From Symbiodinium natans (Eukaryota > Sar > Dinophyceae > Suessiales > Symbiodiniaceae), in assembly GCA_905221605.1 (NCBI GenBank), contig CAJNDS010002215.1:124001-188000 (forward strand): a stretch of 64,000 nt of DNA. The letters are read 5' to 3'. The position numbers and the translations under genes were made by a program. A model generated the notes under the pieces. That model did no database searches. It was given only the letters and a program-made list of their open reading frames with translations, and was not told the DNA's origin. Below, piece by piece: positions 1-12,040 of this stretch; the first letter of the stretch is position 1, and every line of letters starts with the position of its first letter.

Positions 1-180
1 AGGGGAGAGAGGGCAGGGGGAGAGGGGAGGGAGAGGGGGAGGGGAGGAGAGGGGAGGGGGAGAGGGAGGAGAGGGAGAGGGGAGAGGGGGAGAGGGGGAG
101 AGGGGGAGGGAGAGGGGAGAGGGGAGAGGGGAGAGGGGAGAGGGGAGAGGGGAGAGGGGAGAGGGGAGAGGGGAGAGGGG
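1..180. repeat. G/A purine satellite at the window edge
   Basis: Continuous purine-only tract built from imperfect GGGGAGA/AGGGG units, becoming a regular AGAGGGG array from about 110 to 180. It ends abruptly at a pyrimidine-rich stretch. Its true length is unknown because it runs off the window. Confidence 0.95.
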
Positions 181-2680
181 ACCACTCCCCCCCTTCAATG
201 ATTTCCCCCCCACCCCATTTTTCCGTAAAGTCGACTCTGCCACTGGAGTGTTTTTTGGGTGGCACTTTGCCCGGACCCTTAAACTTTAGCCGTGCATGCG
301 CAAGCTTGCGCCGCTGCGTGCACAAAAGCCGCGGTCTCAAGTATGATCATGCCACCGAGCAAGCGCAGGTGATTAAATTGACCACCCATTCCCCAAGGCG
401 CCATAAGTTGGTGCACCGGGCCTGGTGCCACCTTTGAAATCTTGGTTAGCCATTTGTATATGGGTGTAGGTGGACCCTTGATCACATACGTTGTGCAGGC
501 TATGCCTATGATTGCTCTTCTTGAGATGGGCGGTCGATGATTTGCAGGACCTGAAAGAAGCGGCTGCGGAAGCTACGCTGGCTGCTGGGTGCCCCAGAGG
601 ACCTCTGCCACACGGCGCGCCTGAAGTGCTAACCTATGCAATATCCTGCAACATGCATAGCGTGCATGGCACAGTCCAGCCTTGAGATGCGAAATACCTG
701 GTTTGCGGGCTCTGCCTTTGCTAGCGGATCCAGCCGGACGTCCATGAGATACTGGTAGTTACTGGTAGACAATGGTACTCGTGAACGTCAGAAAGCATGG
801 CCACTCGTTTGTAGAATTTTCAGAGCGTCACTTGCTTTCAGAACTGTCCAATGCTCCTGGAGCTGACAGTCCCAACTCCTCTATCGCTTCAAGAGAAGCC
901 TCTAACACAGCCGCAAGTGCAGCCAATCTCCTTTCTATCAAAGCAGAGTACCTCTCCTTGAGCCTCATACCGCGGACTTGACAGACGATCTGTAGAACGA
1001 CAACCGCTGCGGTGCTTCGGACTCGAATCAAACCACGCATCCATGCGGCGCCTTGTTGCGATCGGCTCCTGCTGGCTTGCTGCGGGGAGCGACTGCAGCT
1101 GCGCGGACACGAGGCATGCCCCTGTCGTCTCGTGAGATGTTTCGAGCTTTAGTTCTGTCTCTGTGCCTTGAGATGCTTCCATATGCTTTGTCAATTTGTC
1201 AGCGACTCAGAATGATGGAAGCCAGAAGATGTCTTCGAAACAGCTTCTGTCCCTCGAGAGACGTGCTCGGAATATCTCGGAATCACGGCCATTTGTCACC
1301 TGCCATTTTCCCGCATGAGCATAATGGTTTCGGCACGGTCTTGCTGTTGCTGCGCGAGGGCGCGATCGTTACCGCGCAGATGCCCAGACAGATATGGCTG
1401 AGTTCCCATTTCGCAGACAGCCGTGCCGAACTTTATCGCAACGACCGTGTGGCCAGATGTGCTTCGAAAAAGAAAACGATCGTTGTTTCAGGCACCGATG
1501 TTTTGATCTACACATGGGCTGGTAACATGCGGATGCTATCGTCTTGACGCATGTGCGGTGGCTGCCGTGGACATCACAGACCCGTGCTCTCTGAACTAGA
1601 GAGGCGCAACGCTGCGGCTTTCTGCGTTTGCCTTTGCCTCCTTGCAGGCGGCCCCTGCGAACGGAGAGCGCCTGGCGCGCTGCTCAGCAGGCTGAGGCGC
1701 CAGCTTGGAAGGGTGTTTGACTTTGACATCTCAGTAGCTCTAGCATTGTGTAGCATGAGCACAGGGAGGGCAGGTTTCGAAGAATGGCTGCACTTTACGT
1801 TCCCTAGTGCCCTGAGCGTGACTGGATTCTTTCCAGCAGTACGAGTGTGCCTGGCCATGCACGGCCGCAGGGCATGCTGCAGAGCATTTGGGCCCCGACA
1901 GCAACGGGCAGGGACAACTTGCATCAAAGAAGCTGATTTCATCTTTGGTTTCATTTTTCTGAGCACATCCACAGGTTTTTTTGGCCTCTAATCGGCTGCA
2001 CAGGCTTCTAGGCTTCGCGATCTCTGCAGGACCGCTAGGTGACAGTCAAAGCCCACAAAAGCCAACGCAAGCAGGTGGATGAGCTGCTCGACATGCACTG
2101 GGACACTCGGTTGTTCTTCAGATGTTTCAATCTTTACAGACCTTCATATCACCGTTTATCAGTTTTCTCGTCTTGCCGTTCAAGATTGTAGGAGGCTTTC
2201 AGGATCCCACAAACATGTCTCAATCCCAAGGACTACACACGGACAGGTCGGGAGCTGAGAGGAGCTGAGCACACAGGGTTAGCCACAGAAGCTCAGAGAA
2301 GTTTTCGAAGTCACTCCCTCGTTTTTGAGGCTACACCATCAGCATCGAAGATGATGAGCTCGTCCAGCAAGCCCAGGCGACACCTTTGCCTTTGTCTGTT
2401 TGTAGCCACTCGTACCGTACTCGTACCCATTCCATGAAGTTTCTCTTGCTGGAGCTCCTACCAGTACATGCGTGTGCCTGCCAGATGCGAGTGCGGAATG
2501 CTTCGGAAACCGACGCGCCGTCTGCCCACGTGTACGGAGAGGCACGATCTGGGTGTGCTCTCGAATGCAGGTGTCTGGAGCTGGCAGTGTAGTTTGAGAG
2601 TGGTGCTCACATGGGTACTCCCGCCCTGAACCGCCCGCTTCATGCATCCGCGAAGTGACCTAGAAAGTCCCTGCCCGCAG
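181..2680. other. Region without an assignable gene
   Basis: No exon here could be tied to a known protein. A short + strand stretch near 542-620 (DDLQDLKEAAAEATLAAG) has coding-like codons and could be an upstream exon, but nothing connects it to a neighbour. A segment near 1395-1480 resembles one at 42.6 kb (listed separately). The rest reads as intergenic or intronic DNA. Confidence 0.4.
1395..1480 (+). repeat. Dispersed element copy A
   Basis: Shares the spaced pattern ACTTTAxCGxAACGA and similar flanks with 42598-42690. Both lie in open + frames whose translations align (ELYRNDRVARC against QLYRNDGVGRC). Probably two diverged copies of one repeat. Confidence 0.4.
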
Positions 2681-4922
2681 CTTACTGCGAACGGGGTGCG
2701 CCAGCTCTCCAGTTTCCTTGGCCTGGACGAGGCGTGCATCACCCAGTGCCCCATCACAAATGCTGGTAACGCTCGCGGGTCGGTTGGGTTTCTACTTTGG
2801 AGCTGATCAGAGGGGTATCTAGCCTCCGACGTTAAGACAGATTAAGACATGTGAAGCGCTGCGACGGCGCTGCCTCCCTTATCTTGAGCACCGTGCAGGC
2901 TGCCCAAAGCTGCAAACTCTTGCAGGCCACGGATGCGTCGTTCGTGGATCTGGGGGCTGGCGTCGGGAAGCTGCTTGGCCAACAAGTTTGAACTGCAGAC
3001 GAATCAGACAGGTTACCCAGGTTCGTCTGACAAAACTTCGTTGGTGGTGCTGCTGGGGCGACATCAACAGAATGTTTTTTTTGGCATTTCGGGCCAAACA
3101 CGTTGCCCACATGGCACAATGCATCTTAGCTCATTCTCGGCCACCAGAAGCACACATGTGCAAAGAGATGCAACCTTCCTCCAGCGTCGCTACACCGGCC
3201 ACTCTCCATTTTCTTGCCTTTTCTCGGCTTCATTGGCAGGTTTATGTATTGAAGAGCGGACTTGGTACATGCTCAATGCAAACAGCAGGGAAGGTTCTTG
3301 GTCTTTTCACATGTTGGGCCGTGTGGTCGTACCTCAAGCCAGGCATTCTGTCAGTGCTTCCACCCCCCAGGCTGGTGGTGCAGATCTACCTGGAGAACCC
3401 AAGGCCCGCAGAGACTGGGTAAGAACGCCTGGCGGCAGAGTTTTTCTTGTAGACCGGGGACGATGCCCAAGCCAAAGTTCAGGAGTACTCGTGTAACATA
3501 AGATGGATGTAGGATACAGGTTCTAGCTTACTGAGGTCATAGGGTCCCTGAAAGTTGAAAAAGCAGAGTGAAGGCAAATGACCATAAGTGACCATGTGCA
3601 CTCGTGTCACATTGTTGAAGGTTGAACCATTGAAGGGTTCTCGGCTTCTCGGCTTCTCTTCGGGCTGAGATCAGTTTTGACGGGCACGGGCGATTCGTGT
3701 GTAATACGTTCACATCCTCCAAGCCAAGACTGTAGCCAAGCTCCAAACACCCATTACACATCATTACACAGTTGCGTCCCAAACCAAGACCGCCACATTG
3801 TCAGCATTGCCAGGGTGCGCAGAGCACTAGGCGTGGAGCTCTCGCCCGGACGCGCGGAGGCCGGCAAGGTGACTCGGCAAGGCACGCAAAGAAAATTGGC
3901 ACAGTTAAGTTCGGGAGTTTTCGGAAGTGAAGTGAAGGTTGAAGTGTGCATATTTCTGCTGAATCAATGGAAGACTCACAGACCTAAGTAAGCACCTTGC
4001 GGAAACCGCCACTGTGGTAAATTGTGGAACCCTTGAAAATACGTCCCCCCGGTCTGTCGGCGGAGGAAGCTTTGAGGGAGCTGCGCGCCGGGCCTTTGCC
4101 TTCACTGCGTCGGCGGGCGCTCTTGGGTCAAACTTTGGAGGAGAGAGCATCTGCGTTTTGTAACATGTCTCTACATCATGATCCGTACATGTTTCGCACA
4201 TGTCAACATACATCTCGGAGCCTGCAACAACCCCGAAAGGGCCGGAAGGACGCCGAAGGTCGGAAAGTCCCAGAGTCCCAGAACTTCTTTGTGGTGAAAC
4301 GGCACTGCCATTTTCGAGCAAGGCTTCGCGAATGTTTCGAGCAGAAACTCTTGGTACTCAGACGAAACGAAGTTGCAGAGTACAAGGCCCCACAATGCTG
4401 CGCGTCTTAGTGTCAGGACGGAGCGTTTGCGTCTGATCCCATGGCTTTAACCGGCGAAGTGGACTTTGTGGAGGGTGACATGCTGCTTGGAACGAGTGTG
4501 CGCTTGACAAACTTGGTTGAGTTTATGTGGGCTGTACTCGATTGCAAGCCGTAGTCCTTTGCGGGGCTCATTGGGTGAGCTGAGGTTTCAGCTGGACCTG
4601 AGCCACGCCACACATGTCTACATGGCGTCTACCTCTTGGTGCCTTGCAGAGAGTCGCAGGTCTCTTTCCCATAATGTTCTTGGGGGGCCTCGACTTTGTA
4701 GACCTGACAAGGTGCCCCTCGATGCTGCGCAAGCTGGCGGCCAAGCTGCTGAAGGCCCAGTGTTGCCAGCCCCGCCTGTGTTTCCAGGTGTTTGGTTTCA
4801 CCTCAGCTCCATGAAGGACAGCCCAAACTTGCCGTTGCTGCTCCTCAAACCTTGATCAGGAGGCGACAAACCTGCAGGCTGCCGCATCGCTGAAGCGCTT
4901 GCCTGAGGCCTTCTGCTCGTGT
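2681..4922 (+). CDS. SAM-dependent methyltransferase (class I fold, DOT1-like motif I), multi-exon
   Basis: Predicted to transfer a methyl group from S-adenosylmethionine to an unknown substrate. Exons read by eye: 2681-2765 (GT donor), about 2850-2969, 3371-3418, 3831-3868, about 4045-4155, from 4454, 4592-4638, 4712-4760 and from 4878. Joined, they give the ordered hallmarks of the seven-strand methyltransferase fold: motif I FVDLGAGVGKLVVQIYLENP across the second intron, the acidic strand-2 end GVELSPGRAEAGK, VDFVEGDML, the strand-4 motif ATHVYMASTSW, then MLRKLAAKLLKAQ and AAASLKRLPEAF. The match across four introns argues strongly for a real gene. The GKL junction uses a GC donor. One junction (3418/3831) is off by one base under canonical rules. 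I found neither the start codon nor the C-terminus. Motif I resembles histone-methylating DOT1, but the family assignment is inference. Confidence 0.75.
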
Positions 4923-7900
4923 GCCCGAGCGAAGTATCTTGAACATTCCTGAACCTGCGGGACAACGTTTGCGGATCATCTGTGAGCAGGTTCAGGAGCC
5001 AGCCACAAGCTCAAGCCAAAATTCGGCAAACAGAACAGGCCCTAATTCCAGGAAGCAAAGCAGCAACAGCCGCGAACCGTTAGCCTCAGAGACTGAAGCG
5101 GTTTTAGGGCTCGGGACTCAAGTTTTCTGGCTTCTGCTGCTTCGATTCCAGGCTGTGATTTTCATGTCTCCCGGCTGCCGCGTTGTCTTTTGCTTTGCAA
5201 CCGCAGATCTGAGGGCCCAAGCACAACAAGAAACTCCTTCCCAAAAAGAGACTCTCCGCCTTGGGGATTACGTTCGCAGGGCCTTGCCGGCTTCGAAGAG
5301 TCCCAAGCCCAACTCCAGACGTGGCCTGGCTGGAAGCACCCCCAAGTTGGTACAAAGCCTCTGTTTGGAGAGGCGGCTGTAGAGCGGTCGCATCCTGCTA
5401 TCGAATTGTTGCTTTCGGTTTTTGGGGAGCAACAGCATGTGGGAGTCGCACCTTAGGCCTTGACGCAGCGAAGTTCTATCTGTGAGCAAACATTGTTTTC
5501 GGCTTTGCGGGGCGGGGAATCGCACTTTGGGCAGTCACACGTTCTGGATGGTTGTGGCTTTTGAGTCTGATACACAATCTCTGCTTGGGGATTTGCTGCC
5601 AACAGGCGCTCCAGCTTGTTGTAAAGCCTGTCTACAACTTCAGCGTCTGATAGGCGTCGTGTGTTCTGAGCTCTCACGGATTGAGGCCGCCTTGCAAGGC
5701 TCCATACAAAGCTTTGTATGAACATGTCAGAAGCTGGTCTCCTGCATTGGGCTTTAGGAGGCAAGCCACCATGTCCCACGGTGCCACAGGGGAGCCTCCG
5801 GAAAAGCTAGGATAGGGCTTGGTGAGCTTAGGAGATATAGTAGGGCTTTACCGAAGGAGAAGAACCATTGCCAACCGTCATTCACGGGCGCGCGCTCGTG
5901 CCTTCGGAGCCCCCCTTCGGTCAACAAGGTTCCAGGTTTCATTTCTCCAGCATACAATCCGAGGTCGTGGACCAAAAAGGATCCCTCCGGCTCTCGAGTG
6001 TGACTTTGCTGCAGAACAAACTCAACACGCGCGTTTTGCCAATAACATCTGGCATTGCAAAGTAGGGCTGTGGGTTTGCGAGTGTTTCATGCTTGGTGAA
6101 GGGATGTGAAGGGTTTTTACATTCCATTCCGAAGGGTGCACTCCAAGCCCTGCAGAAAACCAGAAGACCAACGCCAGTGAAAGAAGGCACAGGCAGCCGC
6201 TTCAGAGTCCCTAGAAGCCTAGAATTCGCACGGCAACTCCAACAAAATTCTCGGACCAGGTACATATACCGCCCTGTGCAGCAATGCCATGCAACGTGAG
6301 CGATGAATGCAAAAGGGCGTGGGCTTTGCGAGGCCTTGGGAGCTCGGAGGTTGCCCTGTGGGGCTCGACAGGCTGGTTTAGGAGTTTAGGACCTACCTCG
6401 ATAGAGGAGCTTAGGATGATGACTAATCGGATGGTTCAGAGAACTTCGGTTTGCCTCTGCTGCATGCCCGTTCATGCCTGCTTGCGTCGATCTACGGCCT
6501 CGGTGTGTTGATGTGTATTATTTATTGCATATTCTTGCTCTGATTGCTAGTGTTAGGATTCTCACACTTTCTACTGTTACTACGGTTACTCGTACTGCCA
6601 TGACGATGATTGGGGCATGGTGATGACCGCTTGATGACCCCAGGGGGTCGCCTCTAAGGTCTTGGCAAGCCCGACGCAGCTGTGGCCTGGAAGGGGTGCG
6701 GCAAGCTTTTCAGCAGCCTGCTGCAAGAAGCTGCAAGTTTGTTGCCCTCCCCCCCCCCCAGACCCTTGTCCTGACTTCCTCAGCTGATGCAGAAGGCAGC
6801 CTACTACGAGGGCTCGATGGACAACCTGCCCGGGGCCCTAAACACCCCCTGAAACCTGTTTCGGTTTGCAGCTGTAGGGAGGACCTGGGAAGGGCTTTGT
6901 TGGAGGGTTTCAGGGCAGGGTACCATCCCTGGTTTGCCGGGTTCATGAATCTGGTCTGCGTTGCCGGGAGTTGCGCTTCGCGAGGACGATAATCAATGTG
7001 GACACAGTGCAAGACGACTCAAGCATGTGAAGGGTGACACCTTTCCAGGTCTGCAGTGGCAGACTGGGTGTTGCGAAATCGGCGGCTGGGATGCAGCAAT
7101 GTGGGACCCAGTATCTTTAGTATCTTTACGGTTGCCGGTATGACACCCCTTTCCTACACCTGCCCCAACATCCTGCGGGCTTCTGGAGTCCTGTTCCAGG
7201 CTTCTGAGGTTGCGCCAGTTTAAGTCTGACCAGTCCGAAGAGCCATGGTTTCATGAATACCAGACCACGCATTATGTTGGCCCGTATCTTAATGCTATGC
7301 AGAAGGCGCGCCGGAAGCCCATCACCGTCTCCCTTCTTGCGGCCATAGTTGAACCAACAGCACTTCTTTCTGTCGTAGGGGAGCAGGTTGCTACAACAGG
7401 CCACCGGAAACGGTCCTCAACCACCAAGCCGAATGCCGGCAAAGGTTTCCTTCTGTGTGGGCACTGGGTGAGGGAAACTTTTACGAGTTCACCCACTCGG
7501 ACAGGTGGGACTGCTGCATGTAGAGCGGTTCCATGGTCCCTTCACTGTCGCACCTCGAGACTCCATGAATTGTGATTGCCGATTTCGGGATGTTTTTCCG
7601 TTCAGTGTGCAGGGTTTCTGCACGATTATCGGTTCGGCAAGCAACCAACTCGACTTTTTCTTGGCTGTTGCATGTGCCAGGCGCGGTTTCAGTTTCAATG
7701 TTCCAAACGACCTCCAGCTCCCCAAACAATTCCCAGCATCCAAAATGCTACAGCTGGAGCTCCCAAAACTGTGCCACCTTAACCTCCCTCAATGATTCAA
7801 AGCTGGAACCGAGGCTTTCGTAGAACAAAGCAGGGCGCCCTTGGGTGTTTCCAGGCCGGCGGTGCTGGTGGCACTCGGCCCGCAGGCGCCTTCAAGCAAT

Positions 7901-8096
7901 TTTCAGGGTTTTGTGGAGGCATAGGCTCCAAGCAGGCTCCAAGAGAGCGGCGCATGGGAGACCAGAGGGCTTTAGCAGAAGTCTGAAGGTGGGCGCGGAC
8001 CTGGAGAAAGAAATCCGAGGCACGCCAGGGAGAGTCCGGGAGAGCTGTGAGAGCACGCCAAGAGCTGTTCGTGGTTGCCTCTTTTTGCTTTGCAAG
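4923..8096. other. Mostly intronic or intergenic, with one probable orphan exon
   Basis: No recognisable domain. At 6782-6833 a + strand segment after a CAG acceptor reads LPQLMQKAAYYEGSMDNLPG with strongly GC-ending codons and is probably an exon. It could be the C-terminal part of the methyltransferase gene or belong to another gene. A C-rich run lies near 6750-6760. I see nothing else supportable. Confidence 0.35.
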
Positions 8097-8183
8097 GCGC
8101 GCAGCGGGAGTTCTCGCAAGAGTTCCTCTTCGGGGCCCTCAATGGATCCCACTGGTCGGAGGAGTGCTGTGGAAGATGCAGGT
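8097..8183 (+). CDS. Unidentified coding segment
   Basis: After a TTGCAAG acceptor the + strand reads GAQREFSQEFLFGALNGSHW and continues SEECCGRCR, with almost all codons ending in G or C. A GT donor follows at about 8183. The composition supports an exon, but the protein is not recognised and neighbouring exons are uncertain. Confidence 0.4.
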
Positions 8184-9623
8184 GCCAAACTCTCGAGGCT
8201 TAGGGGAAGGTCTCAGCAGTCTAAGGACAGGGAGCTCCATGGGAGCTCCAGCCTCGTTTTGGTTGCACTGAAATAGATCGGGATTGAAGGGGGGAGGGGG
8301 ACGGGGTGTTCCGCAAGATGGACACTCAGAGGCTATGCTACGCGTGCCTGTGAAAGACAATGGCTTTCAAAGGGAACACCCTCAGAATAGCGGAGTGCAG
8401 TCGGCAGCGCCCAGACCGCAGCAGGAAGAGCGTAGCGCGCAGCACGCATCGGGCGTGCGGAACGCAGCCAGCAGATGGCGCGGAATATGCGGCGGGCGCA
8501 GGGCCAAAAATCTTTGGCTTATGAGGTTGTAGAAAGTGCCGGAGCTGTGCTAAAGCCAGCCGTTGTGTGCATAATGTGCCCTGTGTAGCATGACAAACAT
8601 TTACGCCTCACTTGCTGCATATGCCTTCAGTCGGATCCACACTCGCTTGTGATGAGACAAATCCCGATGACACAAACTCTAAGCCCTCGAAGGCGAGTTC
8701 ACTTGTTTGAAGGTAGGCGCGACTGAGCGCCAATCGCGGGAAAAAGGACAATCTCAATCGAGGTAAAACGAGCCCGAAAACCTGCTCCACGAGGCACGCG
8801 CCGAATAGGCAGAGTGATTCTCTGACGGTCTGACTCGCAGCACCGGCCGTAGAGAGATCGCGAGCTGGTCGTGAAAGGGACTCCATCGGAGCAGCGGTCG
8901 TTTTGGTTTGCAGATTTCTTCCCGGTGGGTTGGCGTGCTTCCGGGCGGGCGGGCGCTCCTGATGCATCTTCGATCGCGACAGCTTGTGCCATGAACTCTA
9001 ACTAGGCGGGACCTCTCGGCTCACACAAGACTTCTGCGTGCATACGCCTTCAGTTACCTCCAGAAACCCTTAGCCCCAAACCTCAAACGTACTATCGCGC
9101 GTGCCCCCTCGCTTTCGTCCGGGTCTCTTCTGTCAAGTATCCTCCGCCAGCACGTGCCAAGACTTGACCACTCAAAGTTGCTCGTCTTGTAGAGGAAAAG
9201 ATGCCCGTACATGGATAAGATCCACGCTTGCGCGCCGCCGCCTTGACCTGACCCGGTGCAGGTGGTCATAGGGGGTCTTACGAAGTCTCACGACAGTCCA
9301 GAGGGGCAAATAGGGGGTCCATAGCATGTCCAGAGGACAAGGAGGTCCATGGAGGTCCGTGGGAAGCCTGAGCAGTGGGGTTGTGCTGTCACCTGAGTGT
9401 GCTGAGCAGCATGGGAGGAATCACTAATGGCCACTCTGCACCCCTTGTCCGATTTGTGGCAGGAGCTCAAGATGTTCAACATCCATCCGCAGGAGCTAGG
9501 GACACATCCCTGTCACCCCGCGGGGGCTTCAAGTTCATGCAGCTCAGGATTGTGGTTGGGGAAGAGTTGCTGGTAGTTGATGTCGGGCCACCACTTGCTT
9601 CTTGAGCTCTGCAGACAGACTGC
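8184..9623. other. No gene seen
   Basis: The stretch 8600-9000 has a different texture from the flanks (balanced base use, many CG-containing words) and may be a dispersed repeat copy. Near 9463-9540 there is a weak coding-like stretch (ELKMFNIHPQELGTHPCH). Nothing here could be identified. Confidence 0.3.
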
Positions 9624-10406
9624 ATGCGGCGTAGGAGCCCGCAGAGGGGCCTGGTAAAGTCCTCAACCTTCTCAGTTTCTCTCAACGGCGGCCGCGCCCC
9701 TTTGATGGCTCAACTCATGGCAGACGCTTTTATTCTTATCATTCCCCAGAAGCCAAGGCATAGCCCACAGCCTGGGGCCAGGCTCCCCTCTTTGAGCCCA
9801 CCCACCCTTGCACCCCTCAACCCCAATGGGTGCCCAACCCTCTACTCTACCACACTCTTCCCACCACGCCCACCACACCACACAGCAAAGCCTCCGAGAT
9901 GCCACGAGTTGTTGAGTCTTATTGGGCGGGGAACGTCTTCCCCAAGAAGCAAGAACTGCAGTTTCCCTGTCCCCTGGGGACCTAGGGTGCAATCTGTGCT
10001 CAGCCATGACGACGTGCGCAGAGCCTTGGACAAAGGGTGCCTTCAAGCGCAGCCCAAGTTTCGTAGCCGCCCTGAAGTCTCGACAGAACCCTTCCATCGT
10101 GCCTGCGCGACAACACGAGAGCATCGCCCTAATCGTGCTGTAGCAGGGAAGGGAGAGTCGAAGAAACCCGGGAGGCTTGAAGGTAGCAGGATGTACAGCA
10201 AGGCTTGTGTCAGTGCCTCGACTCTTACCTGGAGAGTCTTGCCCACTCCAGGACTCCGGTTCGGGGTATTGTCGCAATTGTGCCCGAAACCCATGAAACC
10301 CTCAACCCAGTTCCTCGCTAAGCTGGCTGAGGATCTCAATGCACCATATTCGCGGGCGGAGCTGAAGCGGGCTTGCTGCCTGAAGTTAAGGCATAAGGCA
10401 GCTTAG
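9624..10406 (+). CDS. Long open + strand frame covering unidentified exons
   Basis: A 260-codon open frame is unusual for this intron-rich DNA, but its middle (9740-10000) is proline/histidine-rich and reads like intron. Two parts look truly coding: about 9640-9720 (GLVKSSTFSVSLNGGRAPLM) and about 10285-10406 (FLAKLAEDLNAPYSRAELKR, then a stop at 10404-10406). The second could be a protein C-terminus lying just upstream of the RPB1-like exons. No family recognised. Confidence 0.35.
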   Translation: MRRRSPQRGLVKSSTFSVSLNGGRAPLMAQLMADAFILIIPQKPRHSPQPGARLPSLSPPTLAPLNPNGCPTLYSTTLFPPRPPHHTAKPPRCHELLSLIGRGTSSPRSKNCSFPVPWGPRVQSVLSHDDVRRALDKGCLQAQPKFRSRPEVSTEPFHRACATTREHRPNRAVAGKGESKKPGRLEGSRMYSKACVSASTLTWRVLPTPGLRFGVLSQLCPKPMKPSTQFLAKLAEDLNAPYSRAELKRACCLKLRHKAA

Positions 10407-11039
10407 CAGCTTGTTTTCTTGCAGCATCTCCAGAGCATTTATGGGACTTCATGGGCCGACAAGGGTTTCGTGACCACGACACAAGAGTGGGTTGAACATG
10501 TTACTGTCTGTTAGCGGCATGGGGTGCCATGTCTCAGCATTTCTTTCTGACAAGCCACGACGCCAAACAACCCAAGCCCCTTTCTCCTCTAACCCAGCTG
10601 TTGCAGCAATCTTGCCGCAACCTGTTGCAACAACCCACACAGAAAATCCGCTACTAGCGCCAAGCTGGATGCCAAACCGAAGCCAAGGTCAAGGCTGTTC
10701 GATTCACCATGTTCGACGCAGACACTCTCACGGGGTGTCCTCAAAGACCGCAAGGGTACAACGAGTTGAGAAGGGAGGGGGCTTAAGACATCCTCCAAGT
10801 GCGCCGAGGTGGAGGTGTGGAGGTTGTTACTTCTGTGAGAGGTACTCTGTGGCGGAGATCTCCAGCAGCGAAACTTACAGACAGGGGTATCCAGCCCCTG
10901 GGCAGCACGTCATGTGTGTGTTCAACTGAATCTGGTACCTTTTGGCTTCTCGCTTGACCGAAGAATCTGATATATAAATCACATGAGTTTCAAGCTTGAT
11001 CAAGGGGCGGGGCCCAAGGGTGGGGCCCAAGGGTGGGCA

Positions 11040-12040
11040 GCAAAGCTGATACCCGGCCCATGGAGTGCCCAGGACCTCAGAATGCTCGGCTCCCGTCAGC
11101 TTCAGATTGCAAGAGGACGTGTCGAACAGGTCGGGCCCCCCTTATGTGGGGGCCTACAGGGCATCATGTGCATCGGCCCCGCGATGCCCATGGGAGCATC
11201 TTGAGCATCGAGAGCCTCAGGGTGCGCTGACAAAGCTGTGTGTTGCGATGTTTTGGGTGCCAGGGCCACTGATGCCCATGATGCCCATGATGCTCACCCC
11301 GAGCCATTCCGTAGTTGAGGGCGAAAGGAGGAGCTTTGGAACTGAAGGACTTCCTCTATGTAGGGGCGTCCGCGGAGGGCCCCGCAGCTCTGCAGTTGTG
11401 CATCCAGAACGAGTTGTCCTGGTTTGCTTTTCAGGTTCACGGAGGCGTGAACGATCCCCGGCTCGGCCCGATCGATGTGCGTAGCTGGGCATCAACAGGA
11501 GATTAGGAAGCCACCAGAGATGACCTGGAAGGGATCCGTCGGTCGCATAAGTTGTCTCAGTTCCTGTAGCTGCCAAGCAACTCGTTCAGTCCACACACGG
11601 AGAGATGGTTTTTGCAAAGTATGTGGAACGAAGTGATCCCGTGCTCTGAGGAACCCTTTGTGAGACATGCGGGCAAGGCCGCCTGCCGGGATGTTGAAGG
11701 GAGTGTCCTACTTGCAGTCCGCATGTCGAGGAGCGAAAAAGTTCATCAAACGCTGCTGCAGAAGGTATAGGCCGTATAGGCGGCATAGTGCGAGCTGTTC
11801 CATGCTGTTCCCACAATTTCGAATTCGCCAAGCCATCTTCCGAAGATGGGGTGGGGGGGGGGGGGGTACCCTCCTTTGCCCAAACTCCCCCCCCTAATCT
11901 GGGCAACGCCCATTTGAAGGACTTGACCTTTGAATATCCAAGAGATTTGCCTTTTCGGCCCCCAAGTTCTCAATCCTCAGCTGTGTGGAGGCATCAAGCA
12001 GTGCCCTGGTCACTGGGGCCACCTCACCCTAGCGAGACCC
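11040..12040 (+). CDS. RPB1: RNA polymerase II largest subunit, N-terminal exons (partial)
   Basis: Encodes the start of the clamp of the mRNA-synthesising polymerase. Two exons are diagnostic. 11435-11476 reads VHGGVNDPRLGPID, matching the conserved GGLNDPRLGxID block, and is bounded by CAG and a GTGCGT donor. The exon from 11981 reads LCGGIKQCPGHWGHLTLARP, matching the CxxC...CPGHFGHIxLAxP zinc site; the first cysteine of the site must come from an exon I did not find. A possible earlier exon, 11040-11129 (PWSAQDLRMLGSRQL), sits where RPB1 has its LSPEEIRxMSV block; that one is tentative. The next block of RPB1, FHxGF...LRCxCF, is not found downstream of here until 43158. Start codon not identified. 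Pol I or Pol III homologues fit less well. Confidence 0.72.
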
